Source: VRUE01 sp963817945 (GTDB taxonomy: Bacteria; Actinomycetota; Thermoleophilia; Solirubrobacterales; 70-9). From it: 36,667 nucleotides of DNA. The position numbers were made by a program, and so were the translations under genes. The notes beneath the pieces are model-generated. The model did no database searches and was not told the DNA's origin. It saw only the letters and a list, made by a program, of their open reading frames with translations. The stretch covers positions 1 through 36,667 of the forward strand of contig CAWFQH010000006.1 in the NCBI GenBank assembly GCA_963817945.1, read 5' to 3'. The number at the start of each line of letters is the position of its first letter. Position 1 is the first letter of the stretch. This document shows positions 24,912 through 33,885 of this stretch, piece after piece.

Positions 24912-25898
24912 ATGACCACTGACTTCCAGGTCCCCCGTATCACCGCAGAGAAGGCCGACGACCGTCGCGGCAGCTTCACCATCGAGCCGCTCGACAAGGG
25001 CTTCGGCTACACCTTTGGCAACGGCCTTCGCCGGGTGCTGCTCTCCTCATTGGGCGGCGCCGCCGTCACCAGTGTCCGCATCGAGGGCGTAGCGCACGAG
25101 TTCTCCACCGTGCCCGGCGTCAAAGAGGACGTCACCGACATCGTCCTCAACCTGAAGGAGCTCGTCGTCCGCATGCACACCGACGCCGACGAGGTGGAGG
25201 CGCCGCTGGTCGCTACCGGACCGGGCGAGATCAAGGCCAAGGACATCGACCTGCCCTCCGGGGTGGAGATCCTCAACCCCGAGGCGCCGATCGCAACCCT
25301 GGAGAAAAAAACCAAACTCGAGGTCTACCTGACGATCGGCCGCGGCCGCGGCTACTCGCCGGCTGAAGAGAACAAGTCCGACGAGCAGCCGATCGGCGTC
25401 ATTCCGATCGACTCGATCTTCTCGCCGATCCGCCGCGCCTCCTACTCGGTGGCGTCGGCCCGCGTCGGGCAGCGAACCGACTTCGACAAACTGACGTTGG
25501 AGCTCGAAACCGACGGTTCGATCGAGCCGGGCGCGGCCATGCGCGAGGCCTCCGAGATCCTGATCAAGACCCTGGCGATCTTCACCGACGCCGACCGAGT
25601 CGAGGAGCTGACCGCGCGGGAGCCGCTGGCCCCGATGCCGGTCGAGGGGCTGGCCGGAGGGGCCGGCAACGGCGCCTCCGTCGCGGCCAGCAACGGCCTT
25701 GACGAGATCCTGATCGAGGAGCTGGAGCTGGGCGTGCGGTCCTACAACTGCCTCAAGCGGGCCGGCGTGCAGACCGTCGGCGACTTGGTGCGGAAGACCC
25801 GCACCGAGCTGAACGCGATTCCGAACTTTGGCTCGAAGTCAATCGAGGAAGTGATCGAGACCCTGCAGTCGCGCGGCCTCGACCTGCAGCAGGACTGA
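24912..25898 (+). CDS. rpoA: RNA polymerase alpha subunit
   Basis: Alpha nucleates RNA polymerase assembly and contacts promoters and activators. The 328-residue protein has the N-terminal dimerisation domain (GFGYTFGNGLRRVLLSSLGG near 31-50), a glycine/alanine linker around 245-260 and the C-terminal domain with two helix-hairpin-helix motifs (LGVRSYNCLKRAGV and ELNAIPNFGSKSIEEV). It follows rpsD by 43 bases. Confidence 0.98.
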   Translation: MTTDFQVPRITAEKADDRRGSFTIEPLDKGFGYTFGNGLRRVLLSSLGGAAVTSVRIEGVAHEFSTVPGVKEDVTDIVLNLKELVVRMHTDADEVEAPLVATGPGEIKAKDIDLPSGVEILNPEAPIATLEKKTKLEVYLTIGRGRGYSPAEENKSDEQPIGVIPIDSIFSPIRRASYSVASARVGQRTDFDKLTLELETDGSIEPGAAMREASEILIKTLAIFTDADRVEELTAREPLAPMPVEGLAGGAGNGASVAASNGLDEILIEELELGVRSYNCLKRAGVQTVGDLVRKTRTELNAIPNFGSKSIEEVIETLQSRGLDLQQD

Positions 25899-25930
25899 GG
25901 AAGCGGCGAGCGGAGTCAGGGAGAGCGACG

Positions 25931-26284
25931 ATGCGCCACCGCAAGAAGCGCAACAAGCTGAGCCGCGACGCGTCGCATCGCGAGTCGCTGCTCTCGAACC
26001 TCTCCAAGCAGCTGATCGAGCATGAGCGGATCAAGACCAGTCAGGCGAAGGCGAAGGCGGTCAAGCCCGAGGTCGAGCAGCTGATCACGCTCGCCAAGCG
26101 GGGCGACCTGCACGCGCGCCGGCAGGCGCTGGCGACGCTGCACAACGACAAGTTCGTCGTCCACAAGCTGTTCGAGGAGGTCGCGCCGCGGTACGTGGAG
26201 CGGCCGGGTGGGTACACGCGGATCGTCAAGCTGGGGCCGCGGAAATCGGACAGCACGGAGATGGTTTATCTCGAGTTGGTTTAG
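25931..26284 (+). CDS. rplQ: 50S ribosomal protein L17
   Basis: L17 sits near the tunnel exit. The 117-residue protein starts MRHRKKRNKLSRDASHRESL and ends with a RIVKLGPRKSDSTEMVYLEL block, complete. It is the last gene of the plus-strand ribosomal block; its stop is followed one base later by hairpin element B. truA, often next in line, is here on the other strand. Confidence 0.97.
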   Translation: MRHRKKRNKLSRDASHRESLLSNLSKQLIEHERIKTSQAKAKAVKPEVEQLITLAKRGDLHARRQALATLHNDKFVVHKLFEEVAPRYVERPGGYTRIVKLGPRKSDSTEMVYLELV

Positions 26285-26285
26285 G

Positions 26286-26406
26286 GGGAGGGCCGGGGTG
26301 CCTCTCCCTTGTGCTGCCTTTTTCGCCTAGCGCGTCGCCTCTCTCGCTGAGGGGTCTGTGCGAAAAAGAGACCGCCGCACTGCGGGAGAGGCACCCCGGC
26401 CCTCCC
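26286..26406 (+). repeat. Conserved-core hairpin element, copy B (rplQ/truA convergent gap)
   Basis: A perfect 23-bp outer stem (26286-26308 with 26384-26406) encloses the same core as copy A: TGCTGCCTTTTTCGCC, CTCTCGCTGA and GCGAAAAAGAGACCGCCGC in the same order and spacing. The outer arms are not the same sequence as in copy A apart from GGGTGCC and CTCCCTT. In the terminal hairpin, one T-A pair of copy A is C-G here and another is T.G, so pairing is kept. It lies between convergent rplQ and truA, as expected for a bidirectional terminator. Confidence 0.8.
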
Positions 26407-26422
26407 TCGTAGACCGGCTCGG

Positions 26423-27157
26423 CTATTCGTAGCTGACGGACTCCAGATACAGGCCGTGCGGGGGAGCCGTGTCGCCAGCGTCCGAACGAGGCGCTCCGGT
26501 CAGCAGCTTCGTGAAGCTGTCGAGGGTTCGGCGGCCGTTGCCGACCTCGAGCATGGTGCCGACTAGGACGCGGACCATGTTGCGCATGAAGGCGTCGGCG
26601 GTTATGCGGAAGGCGAGGATGTCCCCGGCTTGCTCCCAGCTGGCGTGGATGATGTCACGCTCGAAGCGGACGTGGTCGGTCTGGGTGGGGGTGAAGGCGG
26701 TGAAGTCGTGGGCGCCGGGCAGGGTCGCGGCGCAGGCGTCGAGCGCCTCGCGATCGAGCTCGTGCGGCCACCAGAGCGCCCGGCCCTGCTCGAAAGGGCT
26801 CGGCGTACGCCGCGTCAGGACCCGGTAGAGATAGGTCCTGGCTTTCGCGTCGCCGCGGGCGTCGAAGCCGTCGGCCACCGGCTCGGCGCCGGTAACCGCG
26901 ATGTCCCCGGGACCTACCGAGTTCAGCGCTCTTGCTAGGTCCAGCGGAAGCTCCGCCTCCGTCTCGAAGCTCGCCACCTGTCCGAGTGCATGCACCCCGG
27001 CATCGGTTCGCCCCGCGACGGTCAGCTGCATTGGCATGCGGAGCACCGTCTCCAACGCCGCCTCCAGCTCGCCCTGCACCGTTCTCAGGCCCGGCTGCCT
27101 CGCCCAGCCCCGGAAGCCGGTGCCGTCGTATTCGATATCCAGCCGGACGACCTGCAC
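26423..27157 (-). CDS. truA: tRNA pseudouridine synthase A
   Basis: TruA makes pseudouridine at positions 38-40 of tRNA anticodon arms. The 244-residue protein has the catalytic aspartate D52 in GRTDAGVHALGQ and the ARALNSVGPGDIAV segment. It is convergent to rplQ and follows the ABC ATPase gene by 24 bases on the minus strand, so it is probably co-transcribed with an iron-transport gene. Confidence 0.96.
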   Translation of the reverse strand: MQVVRLDIEYDGTGFRGWARQPGLRTVQGELEAALETVLRMPMQLTVAGRTDAGVHALGQVASFETEAELPLDLARALNSVGPGDIAVTGAEPVADGFDARGDAKARTYLYRVLTRRTPSPFEQGRALWWPHELDREALDACAATLPGAHDFTAFTPTQTDHVRFERDIIHASWEQAGDILAFRITADAFMRNMVRVLVGTMLEVGNGRRTLDSFTKLLTGAPRSDAGDTAPPHGLYLESVSYE

Positions 27158-27181
27158 GCCGGCCGCAGTATGCCCCGCGCT

Positions 27182-28249
27182 TCAGTCCCGCGCCAGCACG
27201 TCGGCGGGCCCGTCGATCCAGACTCGGACCCGGTCGCCGGGGTGCCAGGCGGGGAAGCCGAGGCGCCGAACGCGCACGAAGCGGCCGGATGGCAGCTCCA
27301 GCTCGAGCAACTGGTCATGCCCGTAGAAATTGCGCGCGACGACGGTGGCAGCCTGGCTGCGGCGGTCGGGTGGCTCGACCGTGTCGACCGCGAGCGACTC
27401 GGGCCTGATCAGCACGTCGACCTCGCCGCGTAGCTTGTTGCGGTTGGGAAGATTGCCCAGCTCGCAGGAAACGGAACCGTTCTCGGCGACGCCGGGAAGT
27501 ACCTCGATCTCGCCGAGAAAACCGGCCACCCAGCGGGTCGCCGGCCGCGAGTAGACCTCCTCCGGCGTGCCGACCTGCTCGATGCGGCCCTGGTTGACGA
27601 CGGCGACCACGTCGGCGACGCTGAGCGCCTCCTCCTGGTCGTGGGTGACGAAGACAGAGGTGACGCCCTGCGCCTCGAGGATCTCCCGCACCTCCCGTCG
27701 TACCTTCTCGCGCAGGCCGGCGTCGAGGTTGGAGAAGGGCTCGTCGAGCAGCACCGCGCGCGGCTCGGCAACGAGGGCCCGGGCCAAGGCCACCCGCTGC
27801 TGCTGGCCGCCGGAGAGCTCGTGCGGATTGCGGCCGCCGAGGCCGCCGAGGCCGACCGTCCTCAGCATCGTGTCGACCCGCTCCCGGTCCGGCCGGCGTC
27901 CGAGGCCGTAGCCGACGTTGCCGGCGACGTCGAGGTGGGGAAAGAGGGCGTAGTCCTGGAAGACCATGCCGATTCGGCGGCGCTCGGGCGGCAGCGAGCG
28001 CTGCGGCGTGGAGACGGTCTCGCCGCCGATCTCGACGCTGCCCCCGTCCGGGCTCTCCAGCCCCGCGATCAGCCGCAGGGTCGTCGTCTTGCCGCAGCCG
28101 CTGGGGCCGAGCAGGGCGCAGGTCGCACCCGCCTCGACCTCGAGATCGAGTCCGTCGACGGCGACGACGTCGCCGTAGGACTTGCGCAGGCCGCGCAGCT
28201 GCAATGCGGCCCCGCGAATCCCGTTCTGGCTGTCTGAACCTGGCGCCAA
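27182..28249 (-). CDS. fbpC: Iron(III)-type ABC transporter ATP-binding protein
   Basis: ATPase component of a ferric-iron (FbpABC/FutABC-like) importer. The 355-residue protein has Walker A GPSGCGKTT at 48-56, the signature LSGGQQQR at about 145-152, Walker B AVLLDEP near 165-171 and a C-terminal TOBE-type domain. It is transcribed away from the binding-protein and permease genes, sharing a 57-base promoter region with them that contains a TTAGG-N4-CCTAA palindrome. The substrate assignment comes from its neighbours; related ATPases also serve sulfate, thiamine or polyamine import. Confidence 0.85.
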   Translation of the reverse strand: MAPGSDSQNGIRGAALQLRGLRKSYGDVVAVDGLDLEVEAGATCALLGPSGCGKTTTLRLIAGLESPDGGSVEIGGETVSTPQRSLPPERRRIGMVFQDYALFPHLDVAGNVGYGLGRRPDRERVDTMLRTVGLGGLGGRNPHELSGGQQQRVALARALVAEPRAVLLDEPFSNLDAGLREKVRREVREILEAQGVTSVFVTHDQEEALSVADVVAVVNQGRIEQVGTPEEVYSRPATRWVAGFLGEIEVLPGVAENGSVSCELGNLPNRNKLRGEVDVLIRPESLAVDTVEPPDRRSQAATVVARNFYGHDQLLELELPSGRFVRVRRLGFPAWHPGDRVRVWIDGPADVLARD

Positions 28250-28266
28250 GGGCAGAAAACCTAAGA

Positions 28267-28280
28267 TTAGGGCAACCTAA
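28267..28280. promoter_or_regulatory. TTAGG-N4-CCTAA palindrome, putative metal-repressor operator
   Basis: TTAGGGCAACCTAA lies between the divergent ATPase and substrate-binding genes, 26 bases before the plus-strand start. Immediately upstream is another CCTAA, giving CCTAA-GA-TTAGG. The half sites match those of DtxR/IdeR-type boxes, but the spacing is shorter than the 19-bp IdeR consensus. An iron-dependent repressor site fits the transport genes; this is inference. Confidence 0.55.
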
Positions 28281-28306
28281 CCCCTCTCCCCCTCGAAGGC
28301 AGGCAG

Positions 28307-29362
28307 ATGAAGCAGAACCGACGCTCCACGCAGCGCCCGCTCCTTGCCGCGGCCATTGCCGTGGCGCTGATCGCCGGCGGCTGCGGATTCGACACCGGCG
28401 GCTCCGGCAGCGGCGGTCCGAGCGAGCCGGAGACCGAGGGCATCACCCTCTACTCGGGGCGGATCCCGGCCGCGATCGGCGCCGCCGTCGACCGTCACGA
28501 GGCCGAGGTCGATCGCGACGTGCAGGTGCGCTACGCCGACACGGCCGACCTTGCCGCGACCCTGATCGAGGAGGACGACGCCTCTCCCGCCGACGTCTTC
28601 TTCGCCCAGGAGCCGGGGGCGATCGGGGCGGTCGCCGATGCGGGCCTGCTGGCGCGGCTGCCGAACGACATCCTCAGGCGCGTTCTCGCCCGCTACCGCG
28701 ACCCCGAGGGCCGCTGGGTGGGCGTGACCGGGCGGGCCCGCATCCTCGCCTACAGCCGCGAGTCGGTACGCCGCTCGGAGCTGCCGCGCTCGCCCTTCGG
28801 CCTCGTCGCGCCCCGCTGGCGGGACCGGGTTGGCTGGTCCCCGGCGAGTTCCAGCATGCAGGAGTACGTGACGGCGCTACGCGCCCGCTACGGCGACGAG
28901 CGCACCCGGGAGTGGCTGGAAGCGATGGTCGAGAACGGTGCCGTCGACTACCCGAACAACGTCACGATCCGCGACGCGATCGCCGGCGGCGAGATCGACC
29001 TCGGCCTGATCAACCACTACTACGTCGCCCAGGCGGTCGCCGCCGAGGGAAAGGACTACCCGGTCGGGGTCTACTTCCCGCCCGGCGGCCTCGGCTCGCT
29101 GCTGCTGCTGACGACGGTCGGGGTACTCGAATCGAGCGATCGTAAGGATGAAGCCTTCGACTTCGTCCGCTCGCTGCTGGCGCCGCCGAGCCAGGAGTTC
29201 TTCACCTTCAGCTCGAAGGAGTACCCGCTCGCCCGCGGCGCCGAGCCGGACCCCTCACTGAGCGTGCCACTCGCCGAGGTGCCCAGCGTCGAAGGCGAAC
29301 TGGTCGACCTCGACGAGCTGCAGGCGACGATCGAGCTAATGCAGGAAGCAGGGGCGCTCTAG
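28307..29362 (+). CDS. Iron(III)-type ABC transporter substrate-binding lipoprotein
   Basis: Extracytoplasmic binding protein of the FbpA/FutA class. The 351-residue precursor has a signal peptide ending in the lipobox LIAGGC with the lipidated cysteine at 26, then ITLYSGR, the usual opening of this family. A tyrosine pair in LINHYYVAQ is a good candidate for the Fe(III) ligands, as in FbpA. A GGCAGGCAG precedes the ATG, downstream of the putative operator. It is followed by the permease gene 17 bases later. Confidence 0.87.
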   Translation: MKQNRRSTQRPLLAAAIAVALIAGGCGFDTGGSGSGGPSEPETEGITLYSGRIPAAIGAAVDRHEAEVDRDVQVRYADTADLAATLIEEDDASPADVFFAQEPGAIGAVADAGLLARLPNDILRRVLARYRDPEGRWVGVTGRARILAYSRESVRRSELPRSPFGLVAPRWRDRVGWSPASSSMQEYVTALRARYGDERTREWLEAMVENGAVDYPNNVTIRDAIAGGEIDLGLINHYYVAQAVAAEGKDYPVGVYFPPGGLGSLLLLTTVGVLESSDRKDEAFDFVRSLLAPPSQEFFTFSSKEYPLARGAEPDPSLSVPLAEVPSVEGELVDLDELQATIELMQEAGAL

Positions 29363-29378
29363 TGGAGATCGCCTTCCG

Positions 29379-30947
29379 GTGAGCGCCGCCCGCCCTGCGC
29401 CCGCCTGGCTGCTCGTCGCCGGGCTGCTGGTCGCCGCCGCGGCCGTGCTGCCCGCCGCCTACCTCTTCGTCGTCGTCGCCGGCGACCTCGGCGACGCGCT
29501 CGCCGACGCCCTCACGTCCAGCACGGCGGCGATTCTGGCGAGGACGCTGGCGCTGGCGGCGGCGGTGACGGCTACCGCCGTCGCGATCGCCCTGCCGATC
29601 GGTTGGCTGACCGTGCGCACCGACCTGCCGGGAAGGCGGCTGTGGGCGGTCCTCTGCACGCTGCCGCTGGTCATCCCCAGCTACGTCGGTGCCTATCTCT
29701 TCGTCGCCGCGCTGGGTCCAAATGGGATGTTGCAGGACGCGCTGGGGGTGGAGCGGCTGCCTTCGATCTACGGCTTCGGCGGCGCCTGGCTGGTCCTCAC
29801 CCTTTTCACCTATCCGCTCGTGCTGCTGCCGCTGCGCGGGGCGCTGCGCCGAATCGACCCGCAGCTGGAGGACGCGGCGCGGGCAATGGGGCGGGGGCCG
29901 CTGGCCGTGTTCCGCAGCGTCGTCCTGCCGCAGCTCTGGCCGGTGCTAGCCGCGGGCGGCCTGCTCGTCGCCCTCTACGTCGTCAGTGACTTTGGTGCCG
30001 TCTCCCTGCTCCGCTTCGACTCCTTCACGCGGGAGATCTACGTCGCCTATCGCTCCAGCTTCGACCGCACCGCCGCCGCCAGCCTCGGTGCCGTGCTGGT
30101 GATCGTGATGCTCGGGCTCTTCTTCCTCAGCTCCCGGCTGCGCTCGGCTCGGGTCATCCATCGTCTCGGCCCTGGTGCGCTGCGGCCGGCACCGCCCTAT
30201 CCGCTCGGGCATTGGCGCTGGCCGGCGCTTCTCTTCTGCGCGGTCATCGCCGCAATCGCCTTCGTACTACCGGTCGCCGTCCTCCTCTACTGGGCGGGGG
30301 AGGGGATCTCGACCGGCGCCACGCCGCTCTCGCGGGCAGCGGCGCTGGCCGGCAACTCGCTGATCGTCTCGGCCGGCGCGGCGGCCCTGGGCGCGCTCTG
30401 CGCGCTGGCGATCGCCACGCTCTCGGTGCGCCATGCCAGTCGCATCAGTGGCCTGCTGGAGCGGGCCTCGCACGCCGGCTACGCGCTGCCGGGAATCCTC
30501 GTTGCGCTCGCCCTCGTCTTCTTCGCCACCCGGCTCGTGCCGCCGCTGTACCAGACCACGGCACTCCTGGTCTTCGGGCTGACGATCCATTACCTGCCGC
30601 TGGGGATCGGGCCGATCGCGGCGGCCCTGTTACAGGTCTCGCCACGGGTGGAGGAGGCCGCCCGCGGCCTTGGCCGCAGCCGCGCCGAGGTCTTTCGAAC
30701 GGTTACCGCGCCGCTGGCCCGTGGGGGGCTGCTGGCCGGGGCGGCGCTGATCTTCCTGCACGCGATGAAAGAGCTGCCGGCGACGTTGATCCTGGCGCCG
30801 CTCGGTTTCGAGACGCTGGCGACCGACATCTGGACCCAGACCAGCTTTGGTTTCTACGAGGCGAGTGCGATCCCGGCGCTGCTGCTGCTGGCGGTCGCCG
30901 CCGTCCCGGTCTACCTGCTCAGCGAGCGCGGCGCGACGCGGCCCTGA
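29379..30947 (+). CDS. Iron(III)-type ABC transporter permease, fused two-domain
   Basis: Permease of the FbpB/AfuB class with two permease halves in one chain (522 residues, about 12 membrane helices). Each half has an EAA-type loop that docks with the ATPase: EDAARAMGRGPLAVFRSVVLP and EEAARGLGRSRAEVFRTVTAP. It starts with GTG at 29379. Together with the preceding lipoprotein and the divergent ATPase it completes a one-permease importer. The next gene overlaps or abuts its end. Confidence 0.88.
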   Translation: MSAARPAPAWLLVAGLLVAAAAVLPAAYLFVVVAGDLGDALADALTSSTAAILARTLALAAAVTATAVAIALPIGWLTVRTDLPGRRLWAVLCTLPLVIPSYVGAYLFVAALGPNGMLQDALGVERLPSIYGFGGAWLVLTLFTYPLVLLPLRGALRRIDPQLEDAARAMGRGPLAVFRSVVLPQLWPVLAAGGLLVALYVVSDFGAVSLLRFDSFTREIYVAYRSSFDRTAAASLGAVLVIVMLGLFFLSSRLRSARVIHRLGPGALRPAPPYPLGHWRWPALLFCAVIAAIAFVLPVAVLLYWAGEGISTGATPLSRAAALAGNSLIVSAGAAALGALCALAIATLSVRHASRISGLLERASHAGYALPGILVALALVFFATRLVPPLYQTTALLVFGLTIHYLPLGIGPIAAALLQVSPRVEEAARGLGRSRAEVFRTVTAPLARGGLLAGAALIFLHAMKELPATLILAPLGFETLATDIWTQTSFGFYEASAIPALLLLAVAAVPVYLLSERGATRP

Positions 30948-30952
30948 CCGCC

Positions 30953-32296
30953 TTGCCGGGGTGGCTGCGGATCGGCGCGGGGCTCGCCGTCGCGTTGGCG
31001 GCGCTGTCTCTCCTCCTGCCGTACTTCCCCGTCTACGACCCCTGGGGCTGGCTCGTATGGGGTCGCGAACTGGCTGGCCTCGATCTGGCGACCGCCGACG
31101 GCATGTCCTGGAAGCCGCTGCCGGTTCTGATCGACACGCCGCTCTCGCTGCTCGGCGAGGCCGCCCCGCAGTGCTGGCTGCTGGTCGCGCGCAGCGGCTG
31201 GCTGCTGGCGCCGCTGCTGGCCGCCTGGCTGGCGGCGCGGCTGGCGGGGGACGAGGTTGGCCGCTGGCGGATCGTCGCGGCCTCGATCGCCGCTGCCTCG
31301 GTGGCGCTGACCGGCGATTCCTTCACGCCGCCGTCGCGGCAGTTCACCGGCGGCCTCTCCGAGCCACTGCTGGTCGCGCTCGTGCTGACGGCTGTCGCGG
31401 CGGCGCTCGCGCGGCGCCCAGCCCTCGCCCTCTGGCTCGGCGTCGCCGCCTCGCTGCTGCGCCCCGAGTGTTGGTCTTTCCTGGCGCTGTGGGCTGTCTT
31501 CGCGATCAGGACCGAGCCGCGCCTTCGACCGCAGGCGATCGCCGCTGCCGCGCTGATTCCGCTCGCTTGGTTCGTGCCCGACCTGCTTGGTGCCGGCGAT
31601 CCCCTCGCCGGCTCCGAGAACGCGCGGGGGGGGCCAATCGAGCTCGAGGAGGCGGTTGAGGTCCTCGGCAGAACCTTGGCGGCGCCGCTGGCAGCAGTCT
31701 GGGTCGGGGTCGCTTTCTTCCTCGTCTGGCGCAACCCCGAAGGCGAGCGAGACCGCGCCCTGACCATCCTGCTGGCGAGTGCTTTCGCCTGGGTCCTCCT
31801 CGTCGGGGCGATGGCGGTTGTCGGCTACGCCGGCCTGCCGCGCTTTCTCACCCCGGCGACCGCCGCTGTCGCGATAGTCGGTGCCGTCGGCGTTGCGCGT
31901 GCCGGAGCGAGGGCCTTCGTGGGAACCGCAGCGCGCCCCTTGCTGGCGGTGGCGACCCTGGTCACGATCCTCGCCGCCGCCGCCGGCTTCGCCGTGCGCG
32001 CTGCCGAGGTTCCCGGCGATCTGCGCGACATCAACCGTCAGGCGACCCTGGTCGAGGGAATGTTCGAGATCATCGACGAGGTAGGCGCCGAGCGCCTGAC
32101 CTCCTGCGGCGGCGAGGTCCGCCTGGCCAATCTCCTCACACCCCCCACCGCCCTCGCCTGGCACCTCGACCGCCCTCTATCTTCGGTCCGGGTAATTGCC
32201 CGTCCCCGCTACGGCGTTGTTCTCAGCACCAGGCCGGTGGCGGGACAGCTGGTCGTACGCCTGGGACGCTGGCGAGCCACCCAGCTGCCTTGCTGA
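30953..32296 (+). CDS. Polytopic membrane protein, possible GT-C-type glycosyltransferase
   Basis: About 447 residues with roughly ten hydrophobic helices. An acidic/aromatic loop after the first helix (YFPVYDPWGWLVWGRELAG) and a following WKPLPVLIDTPLSLLG segment resemble GT-C fold glycosyltransferases that use lipid-linked sugars, but I could not fix a family. The start is uncertain: TTG at 30953, six bases after the permease stop, or CTG at 30944. The reading frame continues upstream inside the permease, but that part is a shadow. The C-terminal ~90 residues are soluble. A strong hairpin follows the stop. Confidence 0.65.
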   Translation: MPGWLRIGAGLAVALAALSLLLPYFPVYDPWGWLVWGRELAGLDLATADGMSWKPLPVLIDTPLSLLGEAAPQCWLLVARSGWLLAPLLAAWLAARLAGDEVGRWRIVAASIAAASVALTGDSFTPPSRQFTGGLSEPLLVALVLTAVAAALARRPALALWLGVAASLLRPECWSFLALWAVFAIRTEPRLRPQAIAAAALIPLAWFVPDLLGAGDPLAGSENARGGPIELEEAVEVLGRTLAAPLAAVWVGVAFFLVWRNPEGERDRALTILLASAFAWVLLVGAMAVVGYAGLPRFLTPATAAVAIVGAVGVARAGARAFVGTAARPLLAVATLVTILAAAAGFAVRAAEVPGDLRDINRQATLVEGMFEIIDEVGAERLTSCGGEVRLANLLTPPTALAWHLDRPLSSVRVIARPRYGVVLSTRPVAGQLVVRLGRWRATQLPC

Positions 32297-32304
32297 AGGC
32301 GACT

Positions 32305-32385
32305 CGCGCGGGTGGCGCGGGGTCTGGGGTCCTCGCCCGCAGCCTGCGAGGACGAGGACCCCAGCCCCGCGACAGGACCCGCGCG
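32305..32385. terminator. Large two-part hairpin between convergent genes
   Basis: CGCGCGGGT (32305-32313) pairs with 32377-32385. Inside, 32316-32335 pairs with 32353-32371 with a single bulged T (19 bp). It occupies the 102-base gap between the membrane protein gene and the convergent FAD oxidoreductase, so it can serve as a terminator for both. No T-run is obvious on either side. It does not share the cores of the other two hairpin families. Confidence 0.6.
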
Positions 32386-32398
32386 CCTCGGCGCTTCG

Positions 32399-33868
32399 TC
32401 AAAGCGACGAGGCAGTCGCCGGCGTCTCAGGCCCCACGCGGTACGGCTGCTCTGGCTTCTCGTCCCGCTCGTGGTAGACGCTGTCGGCGTTGACCGACCA
32501 GATGTCGTGGTCGGCGCCGTCGCAGAGGTTCTCGACGGCGCGCATCGCGGTCAGCATCGAGTGATCCGAGTTGTTGTACCTGTGCAGCCCGTTACGGCCG
32601 ACCTGCTGCAGGTTGGAGATCGGATCGAGCCAGGCGCGGATGTCGGAGACGCGATCGGCGTACTCGGCGTCGTAGATCGGGTAGGCCTTCGGCACCCGGA
32701 CCACGTGGCCGCCGGCGACGCGCTCAGCGGGAACGAGGCCGAGCGCGTCGATCTCCGACCGCGCCAGCGCCACCAGCTCGTCGTCATCGCGAGCCCACAA
32801 CTCATCGCCCTCGAAGCAGAAGTACTCGAGCCCGACACACGAACGTCGGGGGTCCGGCGTCATCCACGGGCTCCAAGCGCGAAAGTTCTGGATGCGCCCG
32901 ACGCGGGCCCCTGGATCGTGCACGTAAACCCAGTTGTCGGGGAAGGGCGGCTCGCCGTCGACCACCAGCGCCACGGTGAGGAAGTCGCGGTAGCGCAGAC
33001 CCGCCGCCGCTTCCTGCGCCGATCCGCGCGGCGCGGCGAGCTGTGCCACCGTGCGCAGCGGGATCGATGAGATCGCAGCCGAGACCTCGACCTTTTCGCC
33101 GCCGGCATCGACGGCGCTCACTCGGTTTTTATCCAGCCGGAGCCCCTCGACGGGCGCTCCGAGACGCAGCTCTCCGCCCCCGGCAGCGATCCGGCTCGCC
33201 ATCTCCTCCCACATCTGGCCCGGTCCCAGGCGCGGGTAGCGGAACTCCTCGATCAGGCTCTTCGGCTGCGATCCTTGCCGCCCCGGCAGGGCCGCCCGGA
33301 CCGCCCCCCAGAGGGAGAGATCGGCGATCCGCTGCGCCGCCCACTCGGCGCGCAGCTCTGTCGTCGGCACCCCCCACACCTTCTCCGTGTAGGTCTTGAA
33401 GAAGAGCTCGAAGAGGCGTCGGCCGAAGCGGGCGCTGACCCAGTCCTCGAAGCTCTCTGCGCGGTCGCTTCTCGCTAGCCGGGCACGCGCGTAAGAGGCC
33501 GCGCAGCGGCTCAGCTCCAGCGGACCGACCTTGGCGACGACGTCGCCGGCGCGCAACGGGTACTGAATGAAGCGCCCGCGCCAGTAGATGCGGGAGAGGC
33601 GTGGGCGGATCAGCAGCTCCGGCCCCAGCACCTCGCTCCACAGCGCTTCGACCTCGGTGCTCTTGGTGAAGAAGCGGTGTCCGCCGAGATCGAAGCGGTA
33701 GCCGTCGGCGACGACCGTCCGCGAAAGACCGCCGACCACCTCGTCCGCCTCGAAGACGACGACCGGCACGCCGCGTGCGGTCAGCAGATAGGCGGCGGTG
33801 AGACCAGCCGGGCCGGCGCCGAGCACGGCGACCGGGGGACCGTCGGGAGTGGGAGGAGCTCCTCTCAT
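32399..33868 (-). CDS. FAD-dependent oxidoreductase, UDP-galactopyranose mutase/protoporphyrinogen oxidase-like
   Basis: A 489-residue flavoprotein. FAD-binding motifs are GAGPAG at 17-22, E40, GGLSR at 46-50 and DLGGHRFF at 60-67, the last typical of UDP-galactopyranose mutase-like and amine-oxidase-like enzymes. The C-terminal LQQVGRNGLHRYNNSDHSM segment closes the flavin site. Members of this group often sit beside glycosyltransferases, as here: a GT2 gene starts 30 bases away on the other strand. Substrate unknown. The shared intergenic gap holds a TTAGG-N4-CCTAA palindrome. Confidence 0.82.
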   Translation of the reverse strand: MRGAPPTPDGPPVAVLGAGPAGLTAAYLLTARGVPVVVFEADEVVGGLSRTVVADGYRFDLGGHRFFTKSTEVEALWSEVLGPELLIRPRLSRIYWRGRFIQYPLRAGDVVAKVGPLELSRCAASYARARLARSDRAESFEDWVSARFGRRLFELFFKTYTEKVWGVPTTELRAEWAAQRIADLSLWGAVRAALPGRQGSQPKSLIEEFRYPRLGPGQMWEEMASRIAAGGGELRLGAPVEGLRLDKNRVSAVDAGGEKVEVSAAISSIPLRTVAQLAAPRGSAQEAAAGLRYRDFLTVALVVDGEPPFPDNWVYVHDPGARVGRIQNFRAWSPWMTPDPRRSCVGLEYFCFEGDELWARDDDELVALARSEIDALGLVPAERVAGGHVVRVPKAYPIYDAEYADRVSDIRAWLDPISNLQQVGRNGLHRYNNSDHSMLTAMRAVENLCDGADHDIWSVNADSVYHERDEKPEQPYRVGPETPATASSL

Positions 33869-33885
33869 CGCGGCGCGAAATAGTA

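Noticed and set aside
30212..30943. N-terminal part of a 694-codon frame ending in the polytopic membrane protein
   Set aside because: This portion lies wholly inside the ABC permease in another frame and is Arg/Gly/Pro shadow sequence. The hydrophobic protein begins near 30953.
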